Source: Nosema muscidifuracis (lineage: Eukaryota > Microsporidia > Nosematidae). From it: 64,000 nucleotides of DNA. The translations under genes and the position numbers were made by a program. The notes beneath the pieces were generated by a model. The model was not told the origin of the DNA, made no database searches, and saw nothing but the letters and a program-made list of their open reading frames with translations. The stretch lies in contig JAIOKI010000008.1 in the NCBI GenBank assembly GCA_028335825.1, positions 1 to 64,000 of the forward strand, given 5' to 3'. Below, piece by piece: positions 25,400-40,438 of this stretch (its first letter is position 1; every line of letters begins with the position of its first letter).

Positions 25400-26060
25400 G
25401 TATTAATGACTTATCTTTCTTGATTATAGAACATATCCTGATCTTAATATTGTTTTTTTTAGTTTAGTTTTAGATTGTTCTTTTCTACAATTTTAATTAA
25501 TTTTTTGAATTTATGTCATGTTCATCATGATTATCTATATATAATAATATCATCTATATAGACAATACAAGATTTACAAATTTTTATCCCCTTAAAATAT
25601 TATCCATATAATTCTGAAAAATGGTTAATCCTTTTCATTCATATAGTAAATGTTTATATCTAAATGTTGTTTTATAAAGATCTTTTTATAAGAGCATAAT
25701 ATTAAAAACCCATCTTTGAAGTCTATATTAGTAAATTATTTATTACTTTTAATTTAAGAATTAAATGTTCTATATCTATCTAGATCTACTATTTTGTTAT
25801 GATCTATCAAGTTTAATATTATTATCACCCTTATATTAGGATTAATAAAACTCTTATATTTTTATCCATGTTTATTTTTGATTCTATACTATAATATTTC
25901 GATAACAGAAACTTTAATACTTCTTCCATATCATCTTTATATTTTTTAAAAATATTGTAATTCTTCTCTACATTTCTATCATAGACTAGATGAATATTTT
26001 ATGTTCTTATTTATGATTCCCTAAGGTATAATATAAAACTTTAGAAAATATTCTTTCTTT
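25400..26060 (-). mobile_element. Ty3/gypsy-type LTR retrotransposon fossil, reverse transcriptase part (copy A)
   Basis: Read on the minus strand, the YIDDIIIY catalytic box of a reverse transcriptase is visible near 25535-25570. Upstream of it lie recognisable Ty3/gypsy palm and fingers wording (an NxRVIIxLN stretch, a DFKDGF stretch). The fossil is old, with more than ten breaks. Protease, integrase and terminal repeats are not recognised. The breaks are shared with copy B, so decay preceded the duplication. Confidence 0.75.
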
Positions 26061-26713
26061 TTATAATATATATCTTAAATTTCTTTTCAAGGTATTTTCA
26101 CTCTTTTATAAATTGAAGATAATATGAATATATACATCATGCTAGTATCAAATACTACTTTATTTTAAATTTTGTAGATATATCAAATATTCTACATTTA
26201 ATATTTTATTATACTACCTTTACTTTTATATCGAAATTTCTTCTTGATTCCTAATACTTATTTTATAAACAATCTTCTTTACTATATATCAATTATTTGT
26301 TAAATCTTGGATATATTACATCATCAATTTTCTCTTTATTAATCATTTTATTGCTATATATTTCAAGTATATTATTTAGTGTCAGTATATATGTTTTACT
26401 ATTGAATATTCTTTTCTAACTCCACAAATAATAATTTTATTGAAACATACCCTGGTATCTTATACGTCGTGTTTTAATCTAACTTTCTTCAATATATTCT
26501 AATATCTTTGTTCTTTTCTTTATAATGACTTATAAATATCAACAACATCTATTCATTTTTAAGAAACATTTTCTATTTCTCATATGTGGTTTTCTACAAA
26601 ACTTTAAATACTTCTGTGACAATTTATTATCTCATAATCAGATTTACTTAATTTTTTCTACATTATTCATTATTTTGAACCATCTATATATTTCAAGCTT
26701 ATTGATTTCTTGA

Positions 26714-28287
26714 AATTCTTTGTCTAATATTATGATAATTCAATTATATTATATACTAAAGGTTTATTTATGTCATTGAAATCAAAAGTTATCCTTATAT
26801 TTATATATGAATTTATATACGATTATAACCAGTTATATTATCTTCAGTTATGGATGAATATTTCTGAATGAAGTACCAATTACTTTGTACTTAATACGAT
26901 AATTCAATATAAATAATTAAATGTTTTAATTTACAAAGACTTTAAATATGTTTGTTTATAATAAAAAAACAAGTATCTTCTTATTTTAATTATTAATTAA
27001 TCGAATATAGTTTTATCTTTGATTTAATCTTGTACATCATATTATCTACACACAATTATAAAAATCTTTTTTAAATAATTTTAATTATGTCAGATTATTT
27101 ATTAATATATTATTTTTCCCTCATAGATAAAACTTGAATTTAGATTCTATATATTAAAAAATACAGGAAAGTATATAATACTGTTTTTTATTATATATTA
27201 AATATTAATGTGAGTATATGTATTTTATCTTGAATTTAATATAATTAGTTTATGAATGTATTTCAGTTTTTGATAAATATAAAAATATTATTTATTAATA
27301 GAATAATTGACATAGTAATTAGATCATGTTATATTTATCTTTACTTAGTTAAATATTTAAACTGTATAAAATTCAATAAAAATAAATCTATGTATACTGA
27401 AAATTTATAAGATTAATCATTATCATATTTATAAAATAGAAATCAAATTTTATGACAAAAAGTTTATTATGAAATATATATTATTTTTAATGTTATTACT
27501 GATTCTATTACAAATTTGTTTAATTAGTATAATTTAATTTATTTACTTAATGTTTTATGTAACATATATTTTATTTCTATAATATAATTTCTTATTTGTC
27601 TATTATTATTTATTCAATACTTAACTTATCAATGACTAGAAAATCACTTTTCTGTTAAAGATACTATAATTAATAATTTATCTGATACTTCTAGTTCTTA
27701 AGTAAAATAATTTTATTCAATAGCATAAGAAGATTCGTCAATAAAATTTAATCTTATGAATTTTAATAGTTACATATCGTTATAAATTTAAGCGTATAAG
27801 ATATATTCTTCTCCTTATACCTACAATGTCTTATTTTAAGTAAAGTAATTACTTCAGTCTTATACAATTATTAAATGTTCACATGTTCTCAGTCTTCTTA
27901 TTTGATAAGCCTCCTTGTATTTTTTAGTAATTAGAGATATAAGTCTAAACATAGTTTATGTAAATCATTTGATAAGAAATTGATTTATTTATATCATCTT
28001 TAAAATAGTTAATTTATCATTTTCTTAGATTTTTAATTCTAAACGATTAACATTATCAAATACACTCAATCTATAACATGATATTTAATTTAAATACTTT
28101 TAATAAGGTGTAAATATCTAGCTAATAATTTTTAGATTATATGAATAATTTCATGTAACAGAAATATTACACATAAACTTCTGATAATGAACTAAAAATA
28201 TTAAATTTTAATTTGAATAATAATCTGTCTTATCAATGATAAATAATAATTAATTTAAAATCTTAAAAAGAGATTATTAAGATTCAT
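26714..28287. other. Non-coding part of copy A
   Basis: No gene or known element is seen. The equivalent stretch in copy B is about 35561-37138. Confidence 0.45.
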
Positions 28288-28990
28288 ATGAATTCACAAG
28301 AAAATCAAAATATATTAAATTCTGATAATGTGATCAATCTAGAATAAGATGATCTATTCAAAAATAGTACATCAGAATTATCTTCAATTGATTCTGAAAT
28401 ACCGGTACTGATAATAGAAATAAAGAATATAGTGAAAATTAAGACTCAATAAAAAATAAGATTGTTTAGAAGAATCAATTATTTGGCATTGATAGCTTAT
28501 GAAGAATTTATAAAATAGTATTAGATATACCATAATAATGTGTAAAATTAAGTAATAAATAATTATAGGTAATTTATAATGAGTCATTTTTAGTGTTTAT
28601 TAAAATCTATGCAAAGTTTATGTTATTGAAATGACGAGTGTATAGAAGAATCATCATCATTAGATATGAATATTGATTTAAATTAAGATACATATGTAAG
28701 ATTTTGTTGATCCTTTAAAATTGATAATATTCTAGGCTATGATCATAACGTTAAAGAAGCTAAGATTAAAATTATTAAAGAAATTGATAATCTTTGTATA
28801 GATACTGATAATTATAAATCTGCAAAATATACTACATATAAATTTAGATATAAGATATTTTAAAAATACCGTTTCAATCTTTCATTTCTTAATAACTGAA
28901 AAATAGTAATCTTAAAGAACAATTTGAATGTTTTAGATGTTTTACCAATGAAGAAGATTAAAAAATAGATACAAGATTATTTGATCATAA
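28288..28990 (+). pseudogene. Unidentified decayed coding region (copy A)
   Basis: The ATG at 28288 opens a coding-like frame (MNSQENQNILNSDN and, after a stop, NSTSELSSIDSEIPVLIIEI). After an eroded middle, a second run near 28720-28860 reads GYDHNVKEAKIKIIKEIDNL and continues in the same style. Many stops and shifts are present. The content is hydrophilic, with no signal peptide or membrane segment. No family is recognised; it could be a host gene or a structural gene of an element. Copy B has the same start at 37139. Confidence 0.4.
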
Positions 28991-31594
28991 GTTTTCTATA
29001 TATTATAATTCTATTTTTTAACATATTCATCAAATGAAATAGAAGACGATCAAAAATCTAAATAATTCATCATGGTACTTGTTTATTTTATATAAATTTT
29101 ATTCATGATATTTTTAGATGTATTAGTATATAAAAATATTCAGATCTTGGTTTGTCATATTTCTTATCATTATTATGCTATATAATGTACATATTATGAA
29201 AAGATATTTTAATGATGTAATTATTAAATTGTTTATTTAATAAAATATGAATTGTATTTTGTCGAATACAGTTTTTATATTAGAATATTAACTTACTTTA
29301 TAATTATTTGTTTATTCTTAAAATAATACATTATAATCCAATTAACAAAAATAATTGATCTAATATTTAGTATTAAGATATAAAAATCTTCTATTATTTA
29401 AATATATCTAATTTTAATTAAGTAGTTACAAAACTTTTCTAACTAAAATTATTGAGTATAAATTTCTTATATTCAATACTATTGTGAGATTAATCTTTCT
29501 TTACTATAAATATAATTCTTGAACCCCTATTAACTTGAAGTTAAATCTATATATATACAAATAACTCATAAAAATGAAATCTATATTTATACATGATATT
29601 ACAATTCTATCATCTAAATAACATCACAAATAAATATTTTAGTATTCTTTTTTGAATCACTAATTAATTTTTATATGTGTGTCATATAATATCTTCATTG
29701 ATGTTCAATCAATCATAAAATAGAATCTAAAAAATATCTATCAAATAATTATTATTGATAAAAAATTTCTTATATCTTACTAAACTACTATTTGTATATA
29801 TCATTGACAATTAAATCTAATAATATTTTTTATCCCTCTTAAATAAAATCATTTTTGGATATCTCATAGAATTAATGAATAAAGAAAATTTAGTATGACT
29901 CGACTTATTTAATCAACATTGTACACAGTTTATGATAAATGTCTTAAAATTTATATTTCTTTCTTTATATTAAGTATCATTATAATAAATAGATTTTTAG
30001 ATTATAATTATGTCAGATCTTTATTAAGTATATTTCAATAATATAAATATAATTAGAATATTAAAGGATAAAAGTAATTTAACAAAGAAAATAGCATATT
30101 ATTAAATTATATATTCTAATCTATACTTTTCTTATACATAAAGAATATCTATACTTCATCATATATTTTTATATTATATAGTATAAGAATATCATGATCT
30201 ATTTTACTTATATCATTTTTTGTAATATCTATACTTATTAGATATTATTCTTATATAAGAAAGAATATAATAATTTTTATAAGGACTGTAGACCCAATTT
30301 AATATAATCTAATGTGTATAAGATGACTGATAATAGAAGAAAGTACAAGAGTACAAGAATTAATGATTTAGCAATATTTATACTCTAAATATATACAAAT
30401 ATCTTATTAAAAATATTTTCATTTTTTTTATTTCAATTATCTATAGGAATTATATTTTTTTAACTTTTTTATATTTTATCTCTTATATTGTGTATTAGAA
30501 TAATTTTTCTTTTTATTTATAATAATTGACTTTTGTTATTTTTTTACCGTTATTTCAAATTTATGTCTTTTATTCTTTAGATATTACTTTTATATATGAT
30601 AAAATAATAAAATACTTAAATGATATATATTTCTATTAATAACATAAGAAAGATACTTTAATATTTTAAATTTTCATGTACTTACATAAATCATAGATAT
30701 ATCTCAATATTTTACAATATCTGAACTTCTAATAAATCTTGTAAAATAAAACATCAATAATATTTATTTTCACATCATGAAAGACATAGAAATTATTCAA
30801 AAAAATTACACTAATTAAATTTACATTTTATATGAAATTTATTAATAATATCTCATGATTATAAATTAGTGATATAACTTCTGTAATATCTTGTTCTTTT
30901 TAATATTCATCTTTATTAATAATTTTATAATTCTAACCTTTTATATAATACAAGTATTTATAACAATATAAATCAAAAAATCTTATATATATTATGATTT
31001 GTGATTAAATCAATCATTCTGTCTGTTTAATTTTTCTAAATATTTTTTTCTATTTCTAAAATATATGTCAGATATCATCTCATGAATATTTCAATAATTC
31101 TATAATTATAAATTTTCATCATTATTTTTATAAATTTCTATCATCGTATTATTGGATATTATACTTTGTTAATTGAATATATTATTATAAATAAACAGAA
31201 AATTTATTTTTTTTACTCCCCAATTTTATTTCAGTTTAAAAAATATCCCTCTATAATAATTTTGAATAAATTAATATTTTCTATAATTTTAATTTATTTG
31301 ATGATTTCTTATGCTAAATGATCTATTTAACTAAGTGTATGTATAAAAAGTATATTTTATAAATATACAATATATTTTTTGTAAATTAATTGATTAATTA
31401 AATAATGTTTCATATTCTACTATTTAGATGTATTAAATATGAAATATATTGTATCTTTATAAAAAAGTTATTTAATTAAAAATATATGCTTAATGATACA
31501 AATTGTAGAAGGGTATCGTGGATAAAAACTCATATTTAGATAATACTTCTATAAATTATGAAAAAAATATTTATCTGAATCGAATATTTCTGTC
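28991..31594. other. Non-coding part of copy A upstream of the family gene
   Basis: No frame is supported. An ACTGTA-containing stretch near 30285-30340 is loosely reminiscent of the dispersed repeat at 9675 and 48230, but the match is short. The equivalent stretch in copy B is about 37851-40438. Confidence 0.4.
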
Positions 31595-32546
31595 TTGACA
31601 ATACAATTATCATATGATGATACTAAAGAACAATCATCATCAAAATATGTAGATATTTATATTGATATAAAATACGAAGAAAACATGCCAGTTGTCAAGA
31701 ATATAGTACTTACTAAATCAGATACTAATGAAAAGTCTTTTGAATATAAAACTCTCATTGACTGGTATAATAAAAAATATAGAACTTATGTAAAGAAATT
31801 GAATATTCTACATTAACTTTGTAGAAATGTATGATCAATTATCTTAAATGTGTACAGAGCTCTATTAGAAAGTTATGTAAATTTAACGAAGATTTAAATA
31901 TTTATTCGATACAGATACAATATATAATGATAATCAATATTTGAATTGTTACTGGCTTTCTAAATTTATTGATAGGGAAATAAAATATTACAGATATGGG
32001 GACAATATAAAACTAGCTTCTAATCTTTTTTATAGAGAGATTGTAAAATTATGTGATACATCAAAAAATCATGATTCTTCAAATTGTGCTGCTCTTGAAT
32101 TTCGTGATCAATGTCATAATGAAATTGAATGTACTGAAGATATTTTTAATCAGATTAATTTTGAAGAATGTTCTAATTCGGATTTCGAAAAACATATCAG
32201 AAAACTTGAAAATATATTCAATTTTAGAATACTGAATATTAATAGTACTTCAAATATTGAAGTAAATAATAAGAAATTACAAAAAAGAAGTCTAAATGAT
32301 TCATATTATAATTCAACAGATATTCCTCTTATCAAAGACAATCTTGATAGTATAGATAAAAAGATTTCTTCAATAGTAATACTAGTTGGTTTTGTATTAA
32401 TATTGTTTATAGGATTGATAAGTGTGCTAATACGTAAGAATAAGACTAATAAAAATAAAATACTATTATTGGTAGCTTCTTTATCTCTTACAATAGTTTT
32501 ATTTATATTTTTCATTCTAAGAAATGATATATTTATGATTAATTAA
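31595..32546 (+). pseudogene. Cysteine-rich two-helix membrane family, broken member (copy A)
   Basis: The first part (31595-31816, no usable ATG) ends with FEYKTLIDWYNKKYRTYVKK, aligning with FEYIDKFIDW in the intact member at 62455. In the next frame LKCVQSSIRKLCKFNED corresponds to the family box PKCL...RKLCNCDP. A third frame, continuous from about 31910, carries YNDNQYLNCYW, then SSNCAALEFRDQCHNEIEC, and the C-terminal hairpin: helix about 149-168, loop RKNKTNKNK, helix about 174-192 of the 201-residue frame ending at 32546. At least two frame changes and a missing start make it non-functional as written. The last 200 codons are intact, so the break is young or the assembly is imperfect. 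Confidence 0.8.
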
Positions 32547-32573
32547 ATAATCATTTTAAAATTTATTGTTAAT

Positions 32574-32665
32574 AAATAATTTAATTTAATGAGTTATTTG
32601 TTTCTACTTAGAATCGTTCAATAGTCAGATTGATATCCTTTGGCAGGTCTAGCCCTTCACAAACC
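32574..32665. other. Spacer between the two duplication copies
   Basis: These 92 bases are not part of the repeat unit and are G+C-richer than the surroundings. On the minus strand an 18-codon run, CEGLDLPKDINLTIERF, has coding character. It resembles the CEGL motif at 2540-2673, possibly one leucine-rich-repeat unit of an otherwise lost gene. A TATTC at its right edge also precedes copy A. Confidence 0.4.
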
Positions 32666-34247
32666 TATTCTTAAATAGAGGATTAGATTGAGAAAAGAAG
32701 ATTGTTGATTGTAATATAGAATATTAAATAGAATTTTTATTGATGAGAATTTTAAGTGGTTATATGAAGCATATGTCATACATAGAGATTTCAATAAACA
32801 AAGTTTTACTATGGTATATTATTGTTTTTCGAATAAAAATGAATAAATTTATGTTAATGTCTTCAATATAATTAATCTTTTTTTTTTAATCACCCAGTAG
32901 ATTTTCTCAATTTCTCAAATTACAGGTCTCTTCTTTTCATTGTAGATAGACTACATGAAGATGTGTTCAGAATTTAGAATTTGTTTCATAATATAACACC
33001 CATGGAATTTTTCATACTTGGTATTGATGATTACTTCTTCATCTCTAGTTATAATTGATAAATCTTGGAATTACATAAGTATTTTATATATTTTTATGAT
33101 GAAAACTTATTAAATTATGTAAAAAAGAAATTGTAGATCATTGTTTGATAGAGAAATATAATACTTTTCAAGTGGAGATAATAATGCTGACTAATGATAT
33201 TCTTAAAATTGAATAATCTAATTAATTTTACTTTCTTGGTGGTTCTATATACTCAGAGATATTCAAATATTGAATAAAGTAGAAATAAATAGAATGATTA
33301 CAGGATTAAAGTCATAAATAGAAAGAAATAATATGTTGATTATGAAAGCGAGATTATGAGATTACAATGGATCTTTTAATACATGTTTAATTAAGTCAAA
33401 AAGAACTTTTGTGTGGTTTGAAAGGAGCAATTATATTTTATGTAAATATTTTTTATGGTATTATTTTTTAAATAATTTTGAGGGTTTTGTGAAATAACGA
33501 ACAAATAGAAAATAAAATTACCCCTATGTTTACTGATATTTTATATACATAATACAAAGCTCTAATATCAAACATCTTAATTTATATTATAAAGAAAAAT
33601 AACTGATGACTTATCAATAAAGAAATAATTCAACTTATGTTTGATAACATTATGATATATTGATAATGAAGTCTAAATTTGATGAAACATTTATAGATGA
33701 TGAATTTATGCTGAGATAATATCTTTTTTATAATAATGAAGTTAAGTCAATCATTCTTAAAATTATGAAATTACTAAGTTCATGATATAAAGATTATGAT
33801 AAATTTTCAAATACATTTTTTTGGATAATATTGCCATGGAGATCTAGTAAATTAAAGAAATGTTTCTCCTTAATTAAGAACTTCTTCTTTTATGATCCCT
33901 GTATTTTTTTAATTTTTTGCCATATAATACTAATTAAAGTATTCCGTATCCTAAACTTTTGCAAGACATTCCTTCTCACTTATGCTAGTGGAGTTTTTTC
34001 TTCATTTCAGATTTGAGATAAAATGCTTCTAATATTAACAGATCATTATAATATGTCTAGTTAAATTCTATTTGTTTACATAAATATCTTTAAATATTTC
34101 TTCATGTTTGATGTTCTAATTATAATCAATCTTATATTTTATTATATGATATAACTGCTTGGAAATGACTACACATCTAGTAATAAAATTCATTCAATAA
34201 TTAATCATTTATGTAGCTTTCATATTTGTTGTAACTTTGAATTTCTT

Positions 34248-34908
34248 GTATTAATGACTTATCTTTCTTGATTATAGAACATATCCTGATCTCAATATTG
34301 TTTTTTAAGTTTAGTGTTAGATTGTTCTTTTTTATAATTTTAATTAATTTTTTGAATTCATGTCCTGTACATCATGATTATCTATATATAATAATATCAT
34401 CTATATAGACAATACAAGATTTACAAATTTTTATCCCCTTAAAATATTATCCATATAATTCTGAAAAATGGTTAATCCTTTTCATTCATATAGTAAATGT
34501 TTATATCTAAATGATGTTTTATAAAGATCTTTTTATAAGAGCATAATATTAAAAACCCATCTTTAAAGTCTATATTAGTAAATTATTTATTACTTTTAAT
34601 TTAAGAATTAAATGTTCTATATCTATCTAGATCTACTATTTTGTTATGATATATCAAGTTTAATATTATTATCACCCTTATATTAGGATTAATAAAGCTC
34701 TTATGTTTCTATCCATGTTTATTTTTGATTCTATACTATAATATTTCGATAACAGAAACTTTAATACTTCTTCCATATCATCTTTATATTTTTTAAAAAT
34801 ATTGTAATTCTTCTCTACATTTCTATCATAGACTAGATGAATATTTTATGTTCTTATTTATGATTCCCTAAGGTATAATATAAAACTTTAGAAAATATTC
34901 TTTCTTTT
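34248..34908 (-). mobile_element. Ty3/gypsy-type LTR retrotransposon fossil, reverse transcriptase part (copy B)
   Basis: Duplicate of the fossil in copy A, with the same YIDD box near 34383-34418 on the minus strand and the same decay. Only a few substitutions separate the two, so the duplication is much younger than the insertion. Confidence 0.75.
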
Positions 34909-37138
34909 TATAATATATATCTTAAATTTCTTTTCAAGGTATTTTCACTCTTTTATAAATTGAAGATAATATGAATATATACATCATGCTAGTATCAAAT
35001 ACTACTTTATTTTAAATTTTGTAGATATATCAAATATTCTACATTTAATATTTTATTATACTACCTTTACTTTTATATCGAAATTTCTTCTTGATTCCTA
35101 ATACTTATTTTATAAACAATCTTCTTTACTATATATCAATTATTTGTTAAATCTTGGATATATTACATCATCAATTTTCTCTTTATTAATCATTTTATTG
35201 CTATATATTTCAAGTATATTATTTAGTGTCAGTATATATGTTTTACTATTGAATATTCTTTTCTAACTCCACAAATAATAATTTTATTGAAACATACCCT
35301 GGTATCTTATACGTCGTGTTTTAATCTAACTTTCTTCAATATATTCTAATATCTTTGTTCTTTTCTTTATAATGACTTATAAATATCAACAACATCTATT
35401 CATTTTTAAGAAACATTTTCTATTTCTCATATGTGATTTTCTACAAAACTTTAAATACTTCTGTGACAATTTATTATTTCATAATCAGATTTACTTAATT
35501 TTGTCTACATTATTCATTATTTTGAACCATCTATATATTTCAAGCTTATTGATTTCTTGAAATTCTTTGTCTAATATTATGATAATTCAATTATATTATA
35601 TACTAAAGGTTTATTTATGTCATTGAAATCAAAAGTTATCCTTATATTTATATATGAATTTATATACGATTATAACCAGTTATATTATCTTCAGTTATGG
35701 ATGAATATTTCTGAATGAAGTACCAATTACTTTGTACTTAATACGATAATTCAATATAAATAATTAAATGTTTTAATTTACAAAGACTTTAAATATGTTT
35801 GTTTATAATAAAAAAAACAAGTATCTTCTTATTTTAATTATTAATTAATCGAATATAGTTTTATCTTTGATTTAATCTTGTACATCATATTATCTACACA
35901 CAATTATAAAAATCTTTTTTAAATAATTTTAATTATGTCAGATTATTTATTAATATATTATTTTTCCCTCATAGATAAAACTTGAATTTAGATTCTATAT
36001 ATTAAAAAATACAGGAAAGTATATAATACTGTTTTTTATTATATATTAAATATTAATGTGAGTATATGTATTTTATCTTGAATTTAATATAATTAGTTTA
36101 TGAATGTATTTCAGTTTTTGATAAATGTAAAAATATTATTTATTAATAGAATAATTGACATAGTATTTAGATCATGTTATATTTATCTTTACTTAGTTAA
36201 ATATTTAAACTGTATAAAATTCAATAAAAATAAATCTATGTATACTGAAAATTTATAAGATTAATCATTATCATATTTATAAAATAGAAATCAAATTTTA
36301 TGACAAAAAGTTTATTATGAAATATATATTATTTTTAATGTTATTACTAATTCTATTACAAATTTGTTTAATTAGTATAATTTAATTTATTTACTTAATG
36401 TTTTATGTAACATATATTTTATTTCTATAATATAATTTCTTATTTGTCTATTATTATTTATTCAATACTTAACTTATCATGACTAGAAAATCACTTTTCT
36501 GTTAAAGATACTATAATTAATAATTTATCTGATACTTCTAGTTCTTAAGTAAAATAATTTTCTTTAATATTATAAGAAGATTCATCAATAAAATTTAATC
36601 TTATGAATTTTAATAGTTACATATCATTATAAACTTAACATATTTTATATATTCTTCTCCTTATACTCACAATTTATTCTTATTTGAAATAAAGTAATTA
36701 CTTCAGTCTTATACAATTATTAAATGTTCACATGTTCTCAGTCTTCTTATTTGATAAAGCCTCCTTGTATTTTTTAGTAAATCAGAGATATAAATATAAA
36801 CATAGTTTATGTAAATCATTTGATAAGAAATTGATTTATTTATATCATCTTTAAAAATAGTTAATTTATCATTTTCTTAGATTTTTAATTCTAAACGATT
36901 ATCATTATCAAATACACTTAATCTATAACATGATATTTAATTTAAATACTTTTAATAAGGTGTAAATATCTAACTAATAATTTTTAGATTATATGAATAA
37001 TTTCATGTAACAGAAATATTACACATAACCTTCTGATAATAAACTAAAAATATTAATTTTAATTTGAAAACTAATCAGTCTTATCAATGGTAAATAATGA
37101 TAAATTTGAAATGTTAAAAAGAGATTATTAAGATTCAT

Positions 37139-37850
37139 ATGAATTCACAAGAAAATCAAAATATATTAAATTCTGATAATATGATCAATCTAGAATAAGA
37201 TGATCTAGTTAAAAATAGTACATCAGAATTATCTTCAATTGATTCTGAAATACTGGTACTGATAATAGAAATAAAGAATATAGTGAAAATTAAGACTCAA
37301 TCAAAAATAATATTGTATAGAAGAATCAATGAGAATGAACTATTTTGCATTGATAGCTTATGAAGAATTTATAAAATAGTATTAGATATATAATAATAAT
37401 GTGTAAAATTAAGTAATAAATAATTATATGTAATTTATAATGAGTTATTTTTAGTGTTTATTAAAATCAATTCAAAGTTTATGTTATTGTAATAACTAGT
37501 GTATAGAAGAATTATCATTATTAGATATGAATAATTATTTTAGTTAAGACACATATGTAAGATTTTGTTAATCTTTTAAAATTGATAATATCCTACGCTT
37601 ATTTTCATAACGTTAAAGAAGCTAATATTAATATTATTAAAGAAATTGATGATCTGTGTATAGATATTGATAATTATAAATCTTAAAAATTTACTACATA
37701 TAAATTTAGATATAAGATATTTAAAAGATACCGTTTCAATCTTTCATTTCTTAATAACTGAAAAATAGTAATCTTAAAGACAATTTGAATGTTTTACAAT
37801 GAAGAAGATTAAAAAATAGATACAAGATTATTTGATCATAGGTTTTCTAT
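37139..37850 (+). pseudogene. Unidentified decayed coding region (copy B)
   Basis: Counterpart of 28288-28990, again starting MNSQENQNILNSDN. It differs by several substitutions and indels, and both copies are broken. Nothing in copy B clarifies its identity. Confidence 0.4.
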
Positions 37851-40438
37851 ATATTATAATTCTATTTTTTAACATATTCATCAAATGAAATAGAAGACGA
37901 TCAAAAGTCTAAATATTTCATCATAATACCTGTGTATTTTATATAAATTTTATTCATGAGATTTCTAGATGTATTAGCATATAAAAATATTCAGCTCTTG
38001 GTTTGTAAATTTTCTTATCATCATTATGCTATATAATGTACATATTATGAAAAGATATTTTAATGATGTAATTATTAAATTGTTTATTTAATAAAATATG
38101 AATTGTATTTTGTCGAATACAGTTTTTATTTTAGAATATTAACTTACTTTATAATTATTTTTTTATTATTAAAATAATACATTATAATACAAGTAACAAA
38201 AATAATTGATCTAATATTTAGTATTAAGATATAAAAATCTTCTATTATTTAAATATATATAATTTTAATTAAGTATTTACAAAACTTTTCTAACTAAAAT
38301 TATTGAGTATAAATTTCTTATATTCAATACTATTGTGAAGATAAACATTCTTTACTATAAATATAATTCTTGAACCCTTATTAACTTGAATTTAAATCTA
38401 TATATATATAAATAACTCATAAAAATGAAATCTATATTTGAACATGATATTACAATTATATCATCTAAATAACATCACAAATAAATATTTTAGTATTCTT
38501 TTTTGAATCACTAATTAATTTTTATAGATGTGTCATATAATATCTTCATTGATGTTCAATCAATCATAAAATAGAATCTAAAAAATATCTTTCAAATATT
38601 TATTATTGATAAAAAATTTCTTATGTCTTACTAATCTATATATCATTGACAATTAAATCTAATAATATTTTTTATCCCTCTTAAATAAGATCATTTTTTT
38701 ATATCTCATAGAATTAATGAATAAAGAAAATTTAGTATGACTCGACTTATTTAATCAACATTGTACACAGTTTATGATAAATGTCTTAAAATTTATATTT
38801 CTTTCTTTATATTAAGTATCATTATCATAAATAGATTTTTAGATTAAAATTATGTCAGATCTTTATTAAGTATATTTCAATAATTTAGATATAATTAGAA
38901 TATTAGAGGATCAAAGTAATTTTACACAGAAAATAGTATATTATTAAATTATATATTCTAATCTATACTTTTCTTATACATAAAGAATATTTATACTTCA
39001 TCATATATTTTTATATTATATAGTATAAGAATATCATGATCTATTTTACTTATATCATTTTTTGTAATATCTATACTTATTAGATATTATTCTTGTATAA
39101 GAGAGAATATAAAAATTTTCATAAGGACTGTAAAACTAATTTAATACAATCTAATGTGTATATGATGACTGATAATAGAAGAAAGTACAAGAGTACAAGA
39201 ATTAATGATTTAGCAATATTTATACTCTAAATATATACAAATATCTTATTAAAAATAATTTCATTTTTGTTATTTCAACTATCTACAGGAATTATAAATT
39301 TTTAACTTTTTTATATTTTATCTCTAATATTGTGTATTAGAATAATTTCTCTTTTTATTTATAATAATTGACTTTTCTTAATTTTTTACCGTTATTTCAA
39401 ATTTATGTTTTTTATTCTTTAGATATTACTTTTATATATGATAAAATAATAAAATATTTACATGATATATATTTCTATTAATAACATAAGTAAGATATTT
39501 TAATATTTTAAATTTTCATGTACTTACATAAATCATAGATATATCTCAATATTTTACAATATCTAGAACTTGTGATAAAACTTCTAAATTAAAGCATCAA
39601 TATTATTTATTTTCATATCATGAAAGACATAGAAATTATTCAAAAAAAATTACACTAATTAAATTACATTTTATATGAAATTTATTAATAATATCTCATG
39701 ATTATAAATTAGTGATATAACTTATGTAATATCTTGTTCTTTTTAATATTCATCTTTATTAATAATTTTATAATTCTAACCTTTTATATAATACAAGTAT
39801 TTATAACAATATAAATCAAAAAATCTTATATATATTATGATTTGTGATTAAATCAATCATTCTGTCTGTTTAATTTTTCTAAATATTTTTTTCTATTTCT
39901 AAAATATATGTCAGATATCATCTCATGAATATTTCAATAATTCTATAATTATAAATTTCATCATTATTTTTATAAATTTCTATCATCGTATTATTGGATA
40001 TTATACTTTGTTAATTGAATATATTATTATAAATAAACAGAAAATTTATTTTTTTTTACTCCCCAATTTTATTTCAGTTTAAAAAATATCCCTCTATAAT
40101 AATTTTGAATAAATTAATATTTTCTATAATTTTAATTTATTTGATGATTTCTTATGCTAAATGATCTATTTAACTAAGTGTATGTATAAAAAGTATATTT
40201 TATAAATATACAATATATTTTTTGTAAATTAATTGATTAATTAAATAATGTTTCTTATTCTACTATTTAGATGTATTAAATATGAAATATATTGTATCTT
40301 TATAAAAAAGTTATTTAATTAAAAATATATGCTTAATGATACAAATTGTAGAAGGGTATCGTGGATAAAAACTCATATTTAGATAATACTTCTATAAATT
40401 AGGAAAAAAATATTTCATCTGAATCGAATATTTCTGTC

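Larger units (their letters stand above)
23816..32573. repeat. Copy A of an 8.8 kb direct tandem duplication
   Basis: Bases from 23816 match those from 32666 on, offset about 8.85 kb, same orientation. Similarity starts at TATTCTTAAATAG and ends at TTTATTGTTAATA. Identity is not even: about 24.95-27.6 kb is almost perfect against copy B, while 27.7-28.9 kb and 31.8-32.4 kb carry many substitutions and small indels. The unit contains a Ty3/gypsy fossil, an unidentified decayed coding region and a broken cysteine-rich membrane gene. Confidence 0.95.

Noticed and set aside
26525-26713. 62-codon hydrophobic frame, repeated at 35372-35560
   Set aside because: A/T-rich DNA yields Phe/Ile/Leu-rich frames by chance; no leader, motif or start box.
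28384-28587. 67-codon minus-strand frame
   Set aside because: Antisense to the decayed plus-strand coding region; broken in copy B.
32306-32515. Minus-strand frames antisense to the family genes (also at 41150-41359 and 62504-62701)
   Set aside because: Each is the exact antisense of the membrane hairpin part and shows no independent support.
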